NCBI GenBank assembly: GCA_017962275.1
Contig: JAGCVQ010000036.1
Span: forward strand, 1-33,188
Origin: Bacteroidales bacterium
GTDB lineage: Bacteria; Bacteroidota; Bacteroidia; Bacteroidales; WCHB1-69
DNA length: 33,188 nt
Direction of reading: 5' to 3'
In this document: positions 1 through 6,346 of the stretch, one piece after another
Layout: the number at the start of each line of letters is the position of its first letter
How positions within the stretch are numbered: position 1 is the first letter of the stretch
Notes under the pieces: generated by a model
The model's database searches: none
What the model was told of the DNA's origin: nothing
What the model saw: only the letters and a program-made list of their open reading frames with translations
Program-made: the position numbers and the translations under genes

Positions 1-1
1 A

Positions 2-277
2 GGTACACCTTATTACGGCAAATGTCCTGATTTATTGGTGGATGGCTTTTGGTATGAGCATGAAGGGTTTTGTGGGGAAAATCCTAAAAGATCGTTTCGT
101 AACATGTGCAACCATGGGTTCAAACAATCGAACAGAATTATTATTGAGGATTGCGGGCTAACAAACGGTTATATGCTTCGTTCTATCGGTGGTCAACAAA
201 AGGCAGGAATAAAAATAAGCGAGTTGTGGATACACCGAAATGGTAAATATAAACTCTTATATAAGACTGAAGGCTGA
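2..277 (+). CDS. 3' end of a probable nuclease-toxin domain protein (partial at left edge)
   Basis: The frame is open from the left edge and stops at TGA 275-277, giving 91 C-terminal residues of a longer protein. The segment reads PDLLVDGFWYEHEG, then a basic FRNMCNHGFKQSNRIII stretch, and ends ISELWIHRNGKYKLLY. This layout (PD-hydrophobic-DG, an acidic E-x-E, a lysine-rich helix with Q-S/T-D/N-R, a final beta-hairpin ending in NGK) resembles C-terminal tRNase/endonuclease domains of CdiA-CT or phage-linked toxins with a PD-(D/E)XK-like fold. The family assignment is from memory and inferred. I see no immunity gene after it: the next 260 bases hold hairpins and a repeat element, and the next gene is prfB on the other strand. 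The start lies outside the window; an internal TTG at 35 is not needed as a start. Confidence 0.5.
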   Translation, partial: GTPYYGKCPDLLVDGFWYEHEGFCGENPKRSFRNMCNHGFKQSNRIIIEDCGLTNGYMLRSIGGQQKAGIKISELWIHRNGKYKLLYKTEG

Positions 278-323
278 TACAGTCAGTACCAGCCCAGTAT
301 TCGACGAATCCGCAGAATCGTCA

Positions 324-342
324 GTCAGGAGCGACTCCTGAC
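324..342. terminator. Hairpin downstream of the partial nuclease gene
   Basis: GTCAGGAG (324-331), a 3-base CGA loop and CTCCTGAC (335-342) form a perfect 8-bp stem 47 bases after the nuclease stop codon. No T-tract follows, so termination activity is inferred only from position. A second small hairpin, GCGTCTC-TCC-GAGACGC, lies at 408-424. Apart from these and the repeat element at 448-525, I see nothing in the 278-537 spacer. Confidence 0.4.
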
Positions 343-447
343 TCCGCTGCAAAAATACACATTTTTCAATATCCGCACAACATTTTGTGATTTTTTTGGA
401 TATTGTCGCGTCTCTCCGAGACGCTCATAGTGCGTACATTTCGCCAG

Positions 448-525
448 CACCACACTGCGCCTATTGGCTTGTATGGTGTTAATTGCACTTCGTGCGTTTT
501 GTCCCTCTGGGACTGCCCAAGGAAT
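448..525 (-). repeat. Three-hairpin dispersed element, copy A (3' of prfB)
   Basis: Read on the minus strand, this follows the prfB stop codon after only 12-15 bases. Order: ATTCCTTGGGCAG box, hairpin H1 GTCCC-AGA-GGGAC (501-513), hairpin H2 GCAC-GAA-GTGC (485-495), then H3 with outer arms CACCATAC (471-478) and GTGTGGTG (448-455) and an inner GCC-AATA-GGC stem. It is the most diverged copy. Its H3 differs from other copies by paired changes (C-G to A-T in the outer arm; GGC/GCC swapped to GCC/GGC inside), so base pairing is kept while sequence is not. Confidence 0.85.
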
Positions 526-537
526 CATTCTTAATTC

Positions 538-1621
538 TCAATGGAACTGCATCAAATCCGCTTTGATGAACCCGTCGAGGTCGCCGTCCATGACCGCGTT
601 CACGTTGCCGGTCTCGTATTGCGTGCGGAGGTCTTTCACCAACTTGTATGGCTGCATCACGTAGCTGCGGATCTGGCTGCCCCACTCGATGCGCTTCTTG
701 GAGCTCTCGATTTCGTTGAGTTTCTCGCGCTTCTTCTCCAGCTCGATCTGGTAGAGCTGCGATTTCAGCATCTGCATGGCCTTCTCGCGGTTCTGCGACT
801 GCGAGCGGGTCACCTGGCACTCGATGATGATGCCCGTGGGATGGTGGTGCAACCGCACGGCCGTCTCCACCTTGTTGACGTTCTGCCCGCCGGGACCGCT
901 ACTTCTGTACGTGTCCCACGAGATGTCCGCCGGGCTGACTTCGATCTCGATGTCGTCGTTGATGATGGGATAGGCGAACACGGACGCGAACGACGTATGA
1001 CGTCGTGCTGCAGAATCGAACGGGGAGATGCGCACCAAACGATGCACGCCATTCTCGCTCTTGAGATAACCGTAGGCATACGAACCCTCGATTTCGATGG
1101 AGGCGGACTTGATACCCGCCACGTCACCTTCCTGACGGTCAATGAGTTTCACGGAGAAGTTGTGGCGTTCCGCCCAGCGCATGTACATACGCAGGAGCAT
1201 CTCCGCCCAGTCGCAGCTTTCGGTGCCGCCCGCGCCGGAGTTGATGTTCAGAATCGCGTCGAAGGAGTCCTCCTCGTCGCGCATCATGTTCTTGAACTCC
1301 AGCTTCTCTACGGCTTCCATCGTCTTGTTGTAGGCCTCGTCCAATTCCGCTTCGGTAGCGTCGCCCGACTGCTGGAACTCGCTGACAACCAGCAACTCAT
1401 CGTTCAGCTCGGCAGCCTTGTAGTAGTCGGCCACCCATGCCTTGATGCCGCTGATCTCCTTCAACAACTTTTCGGCGGCCTTGGGGTCGTTCCAGAAGCC
1501 GTCCTGCTGTGTGATTTCTTCTTTCTGTTTGATTTCCTGTTCTTTGGCATCTACGTCAAAGATACCTCCTTAGCTCACTGAGCCTCGTTTGAACCGCTTT
1601 GATTTGGTCTGTAGTGGTCAT
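538..1621 (-). CDS. prfB: Peptide chain release factor 2 (RF2), expressed by programmed +1 frameshift
   Basis: RF2 reads UGA and UAA stop codons and triggers peptide release on the ribosome. Translation starts at ATG 1621-1619 and reaches an in-frame TGA at codon 22 (1558-1556). The context AGG AGG TAT CTT TGA C is the classical RF2 frameshift site: an internal Shine-Dalgarno AGGAGG (1570-1565), slippery CTT and a weak TGAC stop. Shifting +1 yields 360 residues. The SPF stop-recognition tripeptide is at residues 199-201 and the catalytic GGQ at 244-246, each six residues before the E. coli positions. A zero-frame reading from TTG 1467 would give only 309 residues and lose the N-terminal helices, so it is not the real start. 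Autoregulation follows from the site: low RF2 favours frameshifting. The gene ends in TGA, itself an RF2 codon. Repeat copy B lies just upstream. Confidence 0.96.
1556..1570 (-). promoter_or_regulatory. RF2 programmed +1 frameshift signal
   Basis: On the minus strand: AGGAGG (1570-1565), spacer TAT, slippery CTT (1561-1559), then TGA (1558-1556) followed by C. The spacing is identical to the E. coli RF2 site. The internal AGGAGG pairs with the 16S anti-Shine-Dalgarno during elongation, which matters here because the initiation sites in this window lack such a motif. Confidence 0.95.
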
Positions 1622-1658
1622 ATCTATTATATTTGATCCGTTTTGTCTACTTTTTCGA

Positions 1659-1764
1659 CCCCACATTACGCTCCTTCGTCGCTCATGTGGGGTTACCGTA
1701 AAGACGCAAAATTTTGCGTCTCTACTCCGTGCGTCTTGCCCCTCCGGGGCTGCTCAAGGAAATA
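1659..1764 (-). repeat. Three-hairpin dispersed element, copy B, interrupted by a 28-bp palindrome
   Basis: Minus-strand order: TTCCTTGAGCAG box (1763-1751), H1 GCCCC-GGA-GGGGC (1750-1738), a broken H2 (GCACGGA only), a 28-bp palindrome (1725-1698), then H3 with CCCCACAT (1692-1685) and ATGTGGGG (1666-1659). H1 has a C-G pair where the other copies have T-A, a compensatory double change. The palindrome replaces the right half of H2, as if it had been inserted there. The element lies between the symporter 3' end and prfB, in the symporter's sense. Confidence 0.85.
1698..1725. repeat. 28-bp GTAGAGACG palindrome, copy 1
   Basis: Fourteen-base arms meet with no loop: GTAAAGACGC at the left end and GCGTCTCTAC at the right, with AAAATTTT in the centre. 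One arm position is mismatched as DNA but would be G-U in RNA. It has the same length and the same GTAGAGACG ends as the palindrome at 28605-28632, but a different core. Confidence 0.75.
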
Positions 1765-1792
1765 GTTTATTAATATTTGGGCTTCCCGTCAT

Positions 1793-1827
1793 AACTGCTA
1801 ACTACTAACTGCTAACTGCTAACTACT
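1793..1827. repeat. Heptad array AACTRCT x5 at the symporter 3' end
   Basis: Five perfect 7-base units (GCT, ACT, GCT, GCT, ACT variants of AACTRCT) lie 2 bases beyond the symporter stop codon at 1830-1832. The reverse complement, AGYAGTT, is the same heptad as the AGTTAGY array at 3221-3252, so the symporter gene is bracketed by inverted copies. Confidence 0.9.
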
Positions 1828-1829
1828 AA

Positions 1830-3176
1830 TCACCCCACAATTCCCGAAACAATAATCACAATCAACGCTAACGGGGCGACGTAGCGCAGAATGAAGTAAT
1901 ATACTTCGAACAGCTTGCCTTTCAGGGCGCCACCGTTGGTGATTTCGTCCTGAACCTCAACCTTCGGGTAGAACCAGCCGAGGAAGATGGTCATCGCCAG
2001 GGCGCCGATGGGCATCAGGTAGGAGGCCGTGATGAGGTCGAAAAGGTCGAAGATGGTACGACCGAACAGGGTGGCATCTTTCAACGGGCCGAACGACAAT
2101 GTGCAGAACACGCCGATGATGAATATCACCAACATGCTGATTAACGAACTCTTGCGACGGCTCCAATGGAGCTCCTCCACGGTGAACGCCACGATAATCT
2201 CTTGCAGCGAGATGGTGGAGGTGAGGGAGGCGATACCCAACAGCACGAAGAAGACGGCGGCGAACAACGCCCCCATCGGCATACTGTTGAAGACATTGGG
2301 CAGCACCACATAGACAAGCTGCGGACCACCGGCCGGATCCATACCGAAAGAGAAGACCGCCGGGAAAATGACCACGCCCGCCAATATCGCCACCATGAGG
2401 TCGCAAACGGAAATCCACAAACTGGTCTTGAAGAGCGAATCCTCTTTGCGGATGTAGGAACCGTAGGTAATCATCGCGCCCATACCGAGGCTGAGCGAGA
2501 AGAACGACTGTCCCAAAGCACCCAAGACGCCCGCGCCCGACAGCTTGCTGAATTCGGGGTGGAAAAGGAAGTGAAGACCCTCTTTCGCGCCGGGCAAGGT
2601 AAGTGAACGGACAACCATGAGCAACAACAGGATAAAAAGCACCGGCATCAATATCTTGGAAATCTTCTCGATGCCCTTCTGCACGCCGAAGGATATCACC
2701 AACGCGGTAAGGGTCAGAAACAGGAATTGATACAGCACCGGCCAGAACGACCCCGCCGTGAAATTGGCAAACGTGTCGGCAACTTCCGCGGGACTCAGTC
2801 CAGAAAGCTGGTTGGTGCAGGCCATGACGATATAGTTGAGCGTCCAACCGGCCACCACACTGTAGAAAGCGTAGATGAGGACCGCGGCCAGAATGCCGAA
2901 ATAACCTAAGACGGTCCAGCCCTTGTGCTCGGGACTGAGTTTGCGGTAGGCCCCGACGACATTGCTCTGCGCACGCCGCCCGATGACAAACTCCGTCATC
3001 ATCAGCGGGATGCCGATGGCCAGCACGAAGAACAGGTTAACCAGCAGGAACGCCCCGCCGCCGTTCTGTCCCAACATGTAGGGGTAACGCCAGATATTTC
3101 CCAATCCAACCGCTCCGCCCGCCGCCGCCAATATCGCTCCTATGTTCGAGGTGAAACCTCTGTGTTCATTATCCAT
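1830..3176 (-). CDS. Sodium-dependent transporter, neurotransmitter:sodium symporter (NSS/SNF) family
   Basis: A 448-residue inner-membrane protein predicted to take up an amino acid or related small molecule with Na+ (LeuT fold). The family hallmark GAVGLGNIWRYPY is at residues 21-33, the unwound part of TM1 that binds Na+ and substrate. About 11 hydrophobic segments follow. The length matches short bacterial members such as Tyt1 and MhsT (about 440-455 residues, 11 TM) rather than LeuT (about 515). Substrate cannot be read from sequence; aromatic or branched amino acids are usual for short members. It appears to be a single-gene unit, separated from prfB and from the ABC operon by repeats on both sides. 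The start ATG 3176 gives a short N-terminus before TM1, as expected for the family. Confidence 0.93.
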   Translation of the reverse strand: MDNEHRGFTSNIGAILAAAGGAVGLGNIWRYPYMLGQNGGGAFLLVNLFFVLAIGIPLMMTEFVIGRRAQSNVVGAYRKLSPEHKGWTVLGYFGILAAVLIYAFYSVVAGWTLNYIVMACTNQLSGLSPAEVADTFANFTAGSFWPVLYQFLFLTLTALVISFGVQKGIEKISKILMPVLFILLLLMVVRSLTLPGAKEGLHFLFHPEFSKLSGAGVLGALGQSFFSLSLGMGAMITYGSYIRKEDSLFKTSLWISVCDLMVAILAGVVIFPAVFSFGMDPAGGPQLVYVVLPNVFNSMPMGALFAAVFFVLLGIASLTSTISLQEIIVAFTVEELHWSRRKSSLISMLVIFIIGVFCTLSFGPLKDATLFGRTIFDLFDLITASYLMPIGALAMTIFLGWFYPKVEVQDEITNGGALKGKLFEVYYFILRYVAPLALIVIIVSGIVG

Positions 3177-3220
3177 TCTTGTTTATTTAGTTTGTCAATA
3201 TTTGGATGTGTCGTTATAAA

Positions 3221-3252
3221 AGTTAGCAGTTAGTAGTTAGTAGTTAGCAGTT
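3221..3252. repeat. Heptad array AGTTAGY x4 between ABC permease 3' end and symporter 5' end
   Basis: Four 7-base units AGTTAGC, AGTTAGT, AGTTAGT, AGTTAGC plus a partial AGTT. It lies 19 bases beyond the permease stop (3272-3274) and 44 bases before the symporter start. It is inverted relative to the array at 1793-1827. Confidence 0.9.
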
Positions 3253-3271
3253 GACCAAAAGCCAATAGCCA

Positions 3272-4606
3272 TCACTCTCGCAGCCATTTGAAGATGGTCT
3301 TCCACGAGGGTTTTTTGCCGTAGGTGAGGATGCCGATGCGATAGACTTTCGACGCGAACCAGATGCAGAACACGAGGAAAGCGAGCGCGAGGCCCATCGA
3401 AAGCAGCAACTCCCACGCGTGGACGCCGGAGGGCAGCCGCACCATCATGGCGATGGGCGACGTAAGCGGAATCATCGACAGCCAGAACGCCAACGGACCG
3501 TCAGGGTTCGTGGAGATGCTCGGCACAAACACGATGGCCAAAATCAGCGGGATGGTGATGGGCATGGTGTATTGCTGCGAGTCGCTTTCGCTATCCACCA
3601 CAGAGCCGGTAGCGGCATAGAGGGTCGAGTAAATCAGGTATCCCACGACAAAGAAGAAAATGAACGAGAGGATGATCGTGCCGAAAGAGACGGAGAAATA
3701 GTTCTGAATCATCTCGAAGATGTTGTCCGGCGCGACCGTTAAGTCCGTACCCTCGGGCATCATCTCGCCACCGGTGGACATAGCCGCAACTTCCTCCACC
3801 GCATCTCCTTGGAACAGGCTGGGCGCGACCAGCTGGACTCCCAAGAGGATGGCCGAGGAGAGCGCAATCCAGATGGCCAGCTGCGTTAAGCCCACCAGCG
3901 CGATGCCCACGATTTTGCCAATCAACAGCTGCATGGGCCGCACCGAGGAAATCAGCACCTCCACAATGCGGTTCGATTTCTCCTCCAGCACGCCGCGCAG
4001 CACCTGGCTGGCGAACATAATGATAATGAAGTAGATAATGAGGCCGCACATCATGCCGAAAATCTGGTTTATCTCAGCATCGTGCTCCTTCTCCACCCCT
4101 TTCTCGTCAATCTGGATGGTGGTCGCCTCCGCCTTCGCCAACTGCTGCATATTCTCAAACCGGTCGGGCTCGATGTTCAGCGAATCCTTCAGCAGCTGGT
4201 TGAAGAAGATGTCGTCCATCTGGTCCTCCACCTCCGACTGCAGTCCCATAGGCAGGTTTTTCTTGTAGAAGATGTTGGACCGGACCCCCTGCGAGTTGGG
4301 CAGAATTTGCAACACCGCATCGTAATCCTCATCAAACGCCTCGTTCTTGATCTGCTCGATGTCGCCGGAACGGTAACTGAAGGAATAGTGGTCGTTGTCC
4401 TCGAAATTGTTGATGAACAATTCGCTCTCATCCACCACGAGGATGCGCGAGAACTGGCGTTTCTCGTTAAGCGAAACGAGCAGAATCGGCAGCACAATCA
4501 TGGCCGCGAACAAAACCGGCATCAGAATGGTGACGATGATGAACGATTTTTTCTGGATGCGCGTCAGGTATTCGCGCGAAATGATCAAAAGGGTCTTATT
4601 CTTCAT
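3272..4606 (-). CDS. ABC-2 type transporter permease (NatB/YhaP-like)
   Basis: A 444-residue membrane subunit of an ABC exporter, partner of the ATPase gene just upstream. I chose ATG 4606 (MKNKTLLIISREYLTRIQ), which overlaps the ATPase 3' end by 11 bases. A start at 4654 would only add a poorly conserved tail lying inside the ATPase gene. Topology matches ABC-2/NatB: TM1 at about residues 22-45, a large external domain up to about residue 200 with mixed charged sequence, then five hydrophobic segments (for example FGMMCGLIIYFIIIMFASQV). The conserved sequence after TM2, GVLEEKSNRIVEVLISSV, is typical of this family. NatAB in Bacillus exports Na+; the substrate here is unknown. Confidence 0.9.
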   Translation of the reverse strand: MKNKTLLIISREYLTRIQKKSFIIVTILMPVLFAAMIVLPILLVSLNEKRQFSRILVVDESELFINNFEDNDHYSFSYRSGDIEQIKNEAFDEDYDAVLQILPNSQGVRSNIFYKKNLPMGLQSEVEDQMDDIFFNQLLKDSLNIEPDRFENMQQLAKAEATTIQIDEKGVEKEHDAEINQIFGMMCGLIIYFIIIMFASQVLRGVLEEKSNRIVEVLISSVRPMQLLIGKIVGIALVGLTQLAIWIALSSAILLGVQLVAPSLFQGDAVEEVAAMSTGGEMMPEGTDLTVAPDNIFEMIQNYFSVSFGTIILSFIFFFVVGYLIYSTLYAATGSVVDSESDSQQYTMPITIPLILAIVFVPSISTNPDGPLAFWLSMIPLTSPIAMMVRLPSGVHAWELLLSMGLALAFLVFCIWFASKVYRIGILTYGKKPSWKTIFKWLRE

Positions 4607-5537
4607 GGCTCGGTTGTTGGTTGGCTCGCTCCACCTGCTCGATGAAAATCTCATTCATGGTGGGCATTATTTCGTTAAAAGAATGAATATCACCGTGTTG
4701 CATAAACAAGCCCAACAGGTCGTTGGACGTAAGCCCATCGGGAATCTTGATTTCAAAACGGGTGTAGTAGTCATTGTTCTGCTGCGCGCAAATCTGGTAC
4801 TGACGCTCCTGAAGCTGCCGCACCAGCTCGTCGCTGCCATGGGTGGTCTCAATGGAGAAGAGGTTCTTCTTGAAGCGGTTTTTGACTTCGAAGATATCGC
4901 CCTCCAGGATTTTCCGCGAACGGTTGATCAACGCGATATGGTCGCAGATCTCCTCCACGGAAGCCATGTTGTGGGTGGAGAGCACGATGGTCGCGCCCTC
5001 ATTCTTCAACTGCATAATCTCGTCTTTCAGCAAGTTAGCGTTGATGGGGTCGAAACCGCTGAACGGTTCGTCGAGAATCAGGAACGAAGGCTTGTGCAGA
5101 ATGGTGGTGATGAACTGCACCTTCTGCTGCATCCCCTTGGAGAGTTGCTCCACGGGCTTGTTCCACCACTCCATGATGCCGAATTGGTCGAATTTCGTGC
5201 GCAGCCGCTTGTAGGCCTCCTGCTTGTCAAGTCCCTTCAACTGAGCAAGATAGATAGCCTGCTCACCCACTTTCATCTTCTTGTAAAGACCGCGCTCCTC
5301 AGGCAGATAGCCCATGTCATAGACATCGTCGCTCGACAGCGGATGCCCTTTGAAGAGAATCTGTCCTTTGTCGGGAAAGGAGATGCGCATCAAAATGCGA
5401 ATCAAGGTCGTCTTTCCAGCGCCGTTGGGACCCAGCAGCCCGAAAACACAACCTTGGGGCACGGAGAGCGTCACATCGTCCAACGCGACAAACTCCGAAT
5501 AGAGTTTGGTAACTCCTTGTACGTCAATTATATTCAT
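4596..5537 (-). CDS. ABC transporter ATP-binding protein (NatA-like)
   Basis: A 313-residue cytoplasmic ATPase that powers the permease encoded after it. Walker A GPNGAGKT is at residues 36-43, the signature LSKGMQQK at 132-139, and Walker B ILDEPF at 154-159, with a switch histidine in LSTHN. The signature has LSKG instead of LSGG, common in the NatA/YhaQ group. The C-terminal 90 residues are a family-specific extension. Its ATG overlaps the DUF4290 stop codon as ATGA (5534-5537) and its own stop lies inside the permease gene, so the three genes are probably translationally coupled. Confidence 0.93.
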   Translation of the reverse strand: MNIIDVQGVTKLYSEFVALDDVTLSVPQGCVFGLLGPNGAGKTTLIRILMRISFPDKGQILFKGHPLSSDDVYDMGYLPEERGLYKKMKVGEQAIYLAQLKGLDKQEAYKRLRTKFDQFGIMEWWNKPVEQLSKGMQQKVQFITTILHKPSFLILDEPFSGFDPINANLLKDEIMQLKNEGATIVLSTHNMASVEEICDHIALINRSRKILEGDIFEVKNRFKKNLFSIETTHGSDELVRQLQERQYQICAQQNNDYYTRFEIKIPDGLTSNDLLGLFMQHGDIHSFNEIMPTMNEIFIEQVERANQQPSHEE

Positions 5538-6208
5538 TCGGGTGGGTTACTTTTTTTCTTCTTTTTATTCTTTTTCTTCTTCTTGGTGCTGGCCTGCGGA
5601 GCCACATAGAAGGCCTGGTTGGAGTTCGCCACATTGAGCAACTCCTTGGTATTCGTGAAGGTAAAGTCCTCGGGGAGCGTGATCCGGCCTTCGGAAATCT
5701 CCGACAGCTGATGACGGATCAGCTGGTCGTTGACCGAATTCCGATTGTAAGTCAAATACATCATCTTCAGATGGTTGGCCAACATCGGGGCATACTCCTG
5801 ACGCACCTCCTCGGGATATTCGGACACCTTGCGGATCAGGTTCTGCATGTTCACGCCGTAGGTGCGGAACTTCACGCGGTACTTGTTGTTATAAGAGGGT
5901 TTCTCGTATGTCTTCTCCGAGGTATCGGGCACCGGCTTCGGATAAGGGGAATCCACATCCAACTGATACCCGGACATGATGAACAGATGGTCCCACAGCT
6001 TGTTCCAAAAGTCGTCGTTGTTGCGGTTGGCTTCGGTGCTATTCTCCTTGGAATTGATTACATCGCTCATGATGCGCACAACCGCATACGCCGTGCTCGT
6101 ACGTTTCGCACGGTCCTCAATCTTCACACATTCCTCGACAAGCTTTTGGATATTTCTTCCGTATTCTCTGATTATCAAGTTGTTACGTTTAGTATTATAT
6201 TCCATCAT
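5534..6208 (-). CDS. DUF4290 family protein
   Basis: A 224-residue protein of unknown function, recognised by its MEYNTKRNNLIIREYGRNIQ start, typical of DUF4290 and found in Bacteroidota. It has no signal peptide or membrane segment, so it is probably cytoplasmic. The first about 190 residues are mostly helical, with two related RxYGxNxQxL motifs (at REYGRNIQKL and RTYGVNMQNL), suggesting an internal duplication. The end is an extreme lysine tail (TKKKKKNKKKKKSNPPE) that could bind nucleic acid or membrane surface. It leads a 3-gene operon and overlaps the ATPase start by four bases. A second Met at residue 2 is an equally good start. A -7 box lies 32 bases upstream. Confidence 0.88.
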   Translation of the reverse strand: MMEYNTKRNNLIIREYGRNIQKLVEECVKIEDRAKRTSTAYAVVRIMSDVINSKENSTEANRNNDDFWNKLWDHLFIMSGYQLDVDSPYPKPVPDTSEKTYEKPSYNNKYRVKFRTYGVNMQNLIRKVSEYPEEVRQEYAPMLANHLKMMYLTYNRNSVNDQLIRHQLSEISEGRITLPEDFTFTNTKELLNVANSNQAFYVAPQASTKKKKKNKKKKKSNPPE

Positions 6209-6239
6209 ACGCTGGATTTACGTTTTCTGAATCGGTGCG

Positions 6240-6247
6240 CAAAGATA
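6240..6247 (-). promoter_or_regulatory. Bacteroidota -7 promoter box for the DUF4290-ABC operon
   Basis: TATCTTTG on the minus strand (6247 to 6240) matches the Bacteroidota sigma consensus TAnnTTTG and is followed by GC, a frequent continuation. It lies about 32 bases before the start codon. I see no convincing -33 TTTG; that region is occupied by the GGTTACAY array. Confidence 0.7.
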
Positions 6248-6257
6248 CATTTTTTTG

Positions 6258-6329
6258 GGTTACACGGTTACATGGTTACACGGTTAGAGGGTTACATGGT
6301 TACACGGTTAGAGGGTTAATGGGTTAGAC
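6258..6329. repeat. Octad array GGTTACAY-like x9
   Basis: Nine consecutive 8-base units, all starting GGTTA (GGTTACAC, GGTTACAT, GGTTAGAG, GGTTAATG, GGTTAGAC), fill the spacer between the sugar-transferase 3' end (stop 6347-6349) and the DUF4290 promoter. A higher-order pattern is visible: the CAT-CAC-GAG trio occurs twice in a row (24-base period). Confidence 0.92.
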
Positions 6330-6346
6330 GGACGTGCGTCTTTTCA

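Noticed and set aside
538..1467. prfB as a 309-residue protein from TTG 1467
   Set aside because: The upstream frame with the canonical frameshift site restores a normal 360-residue RF2.
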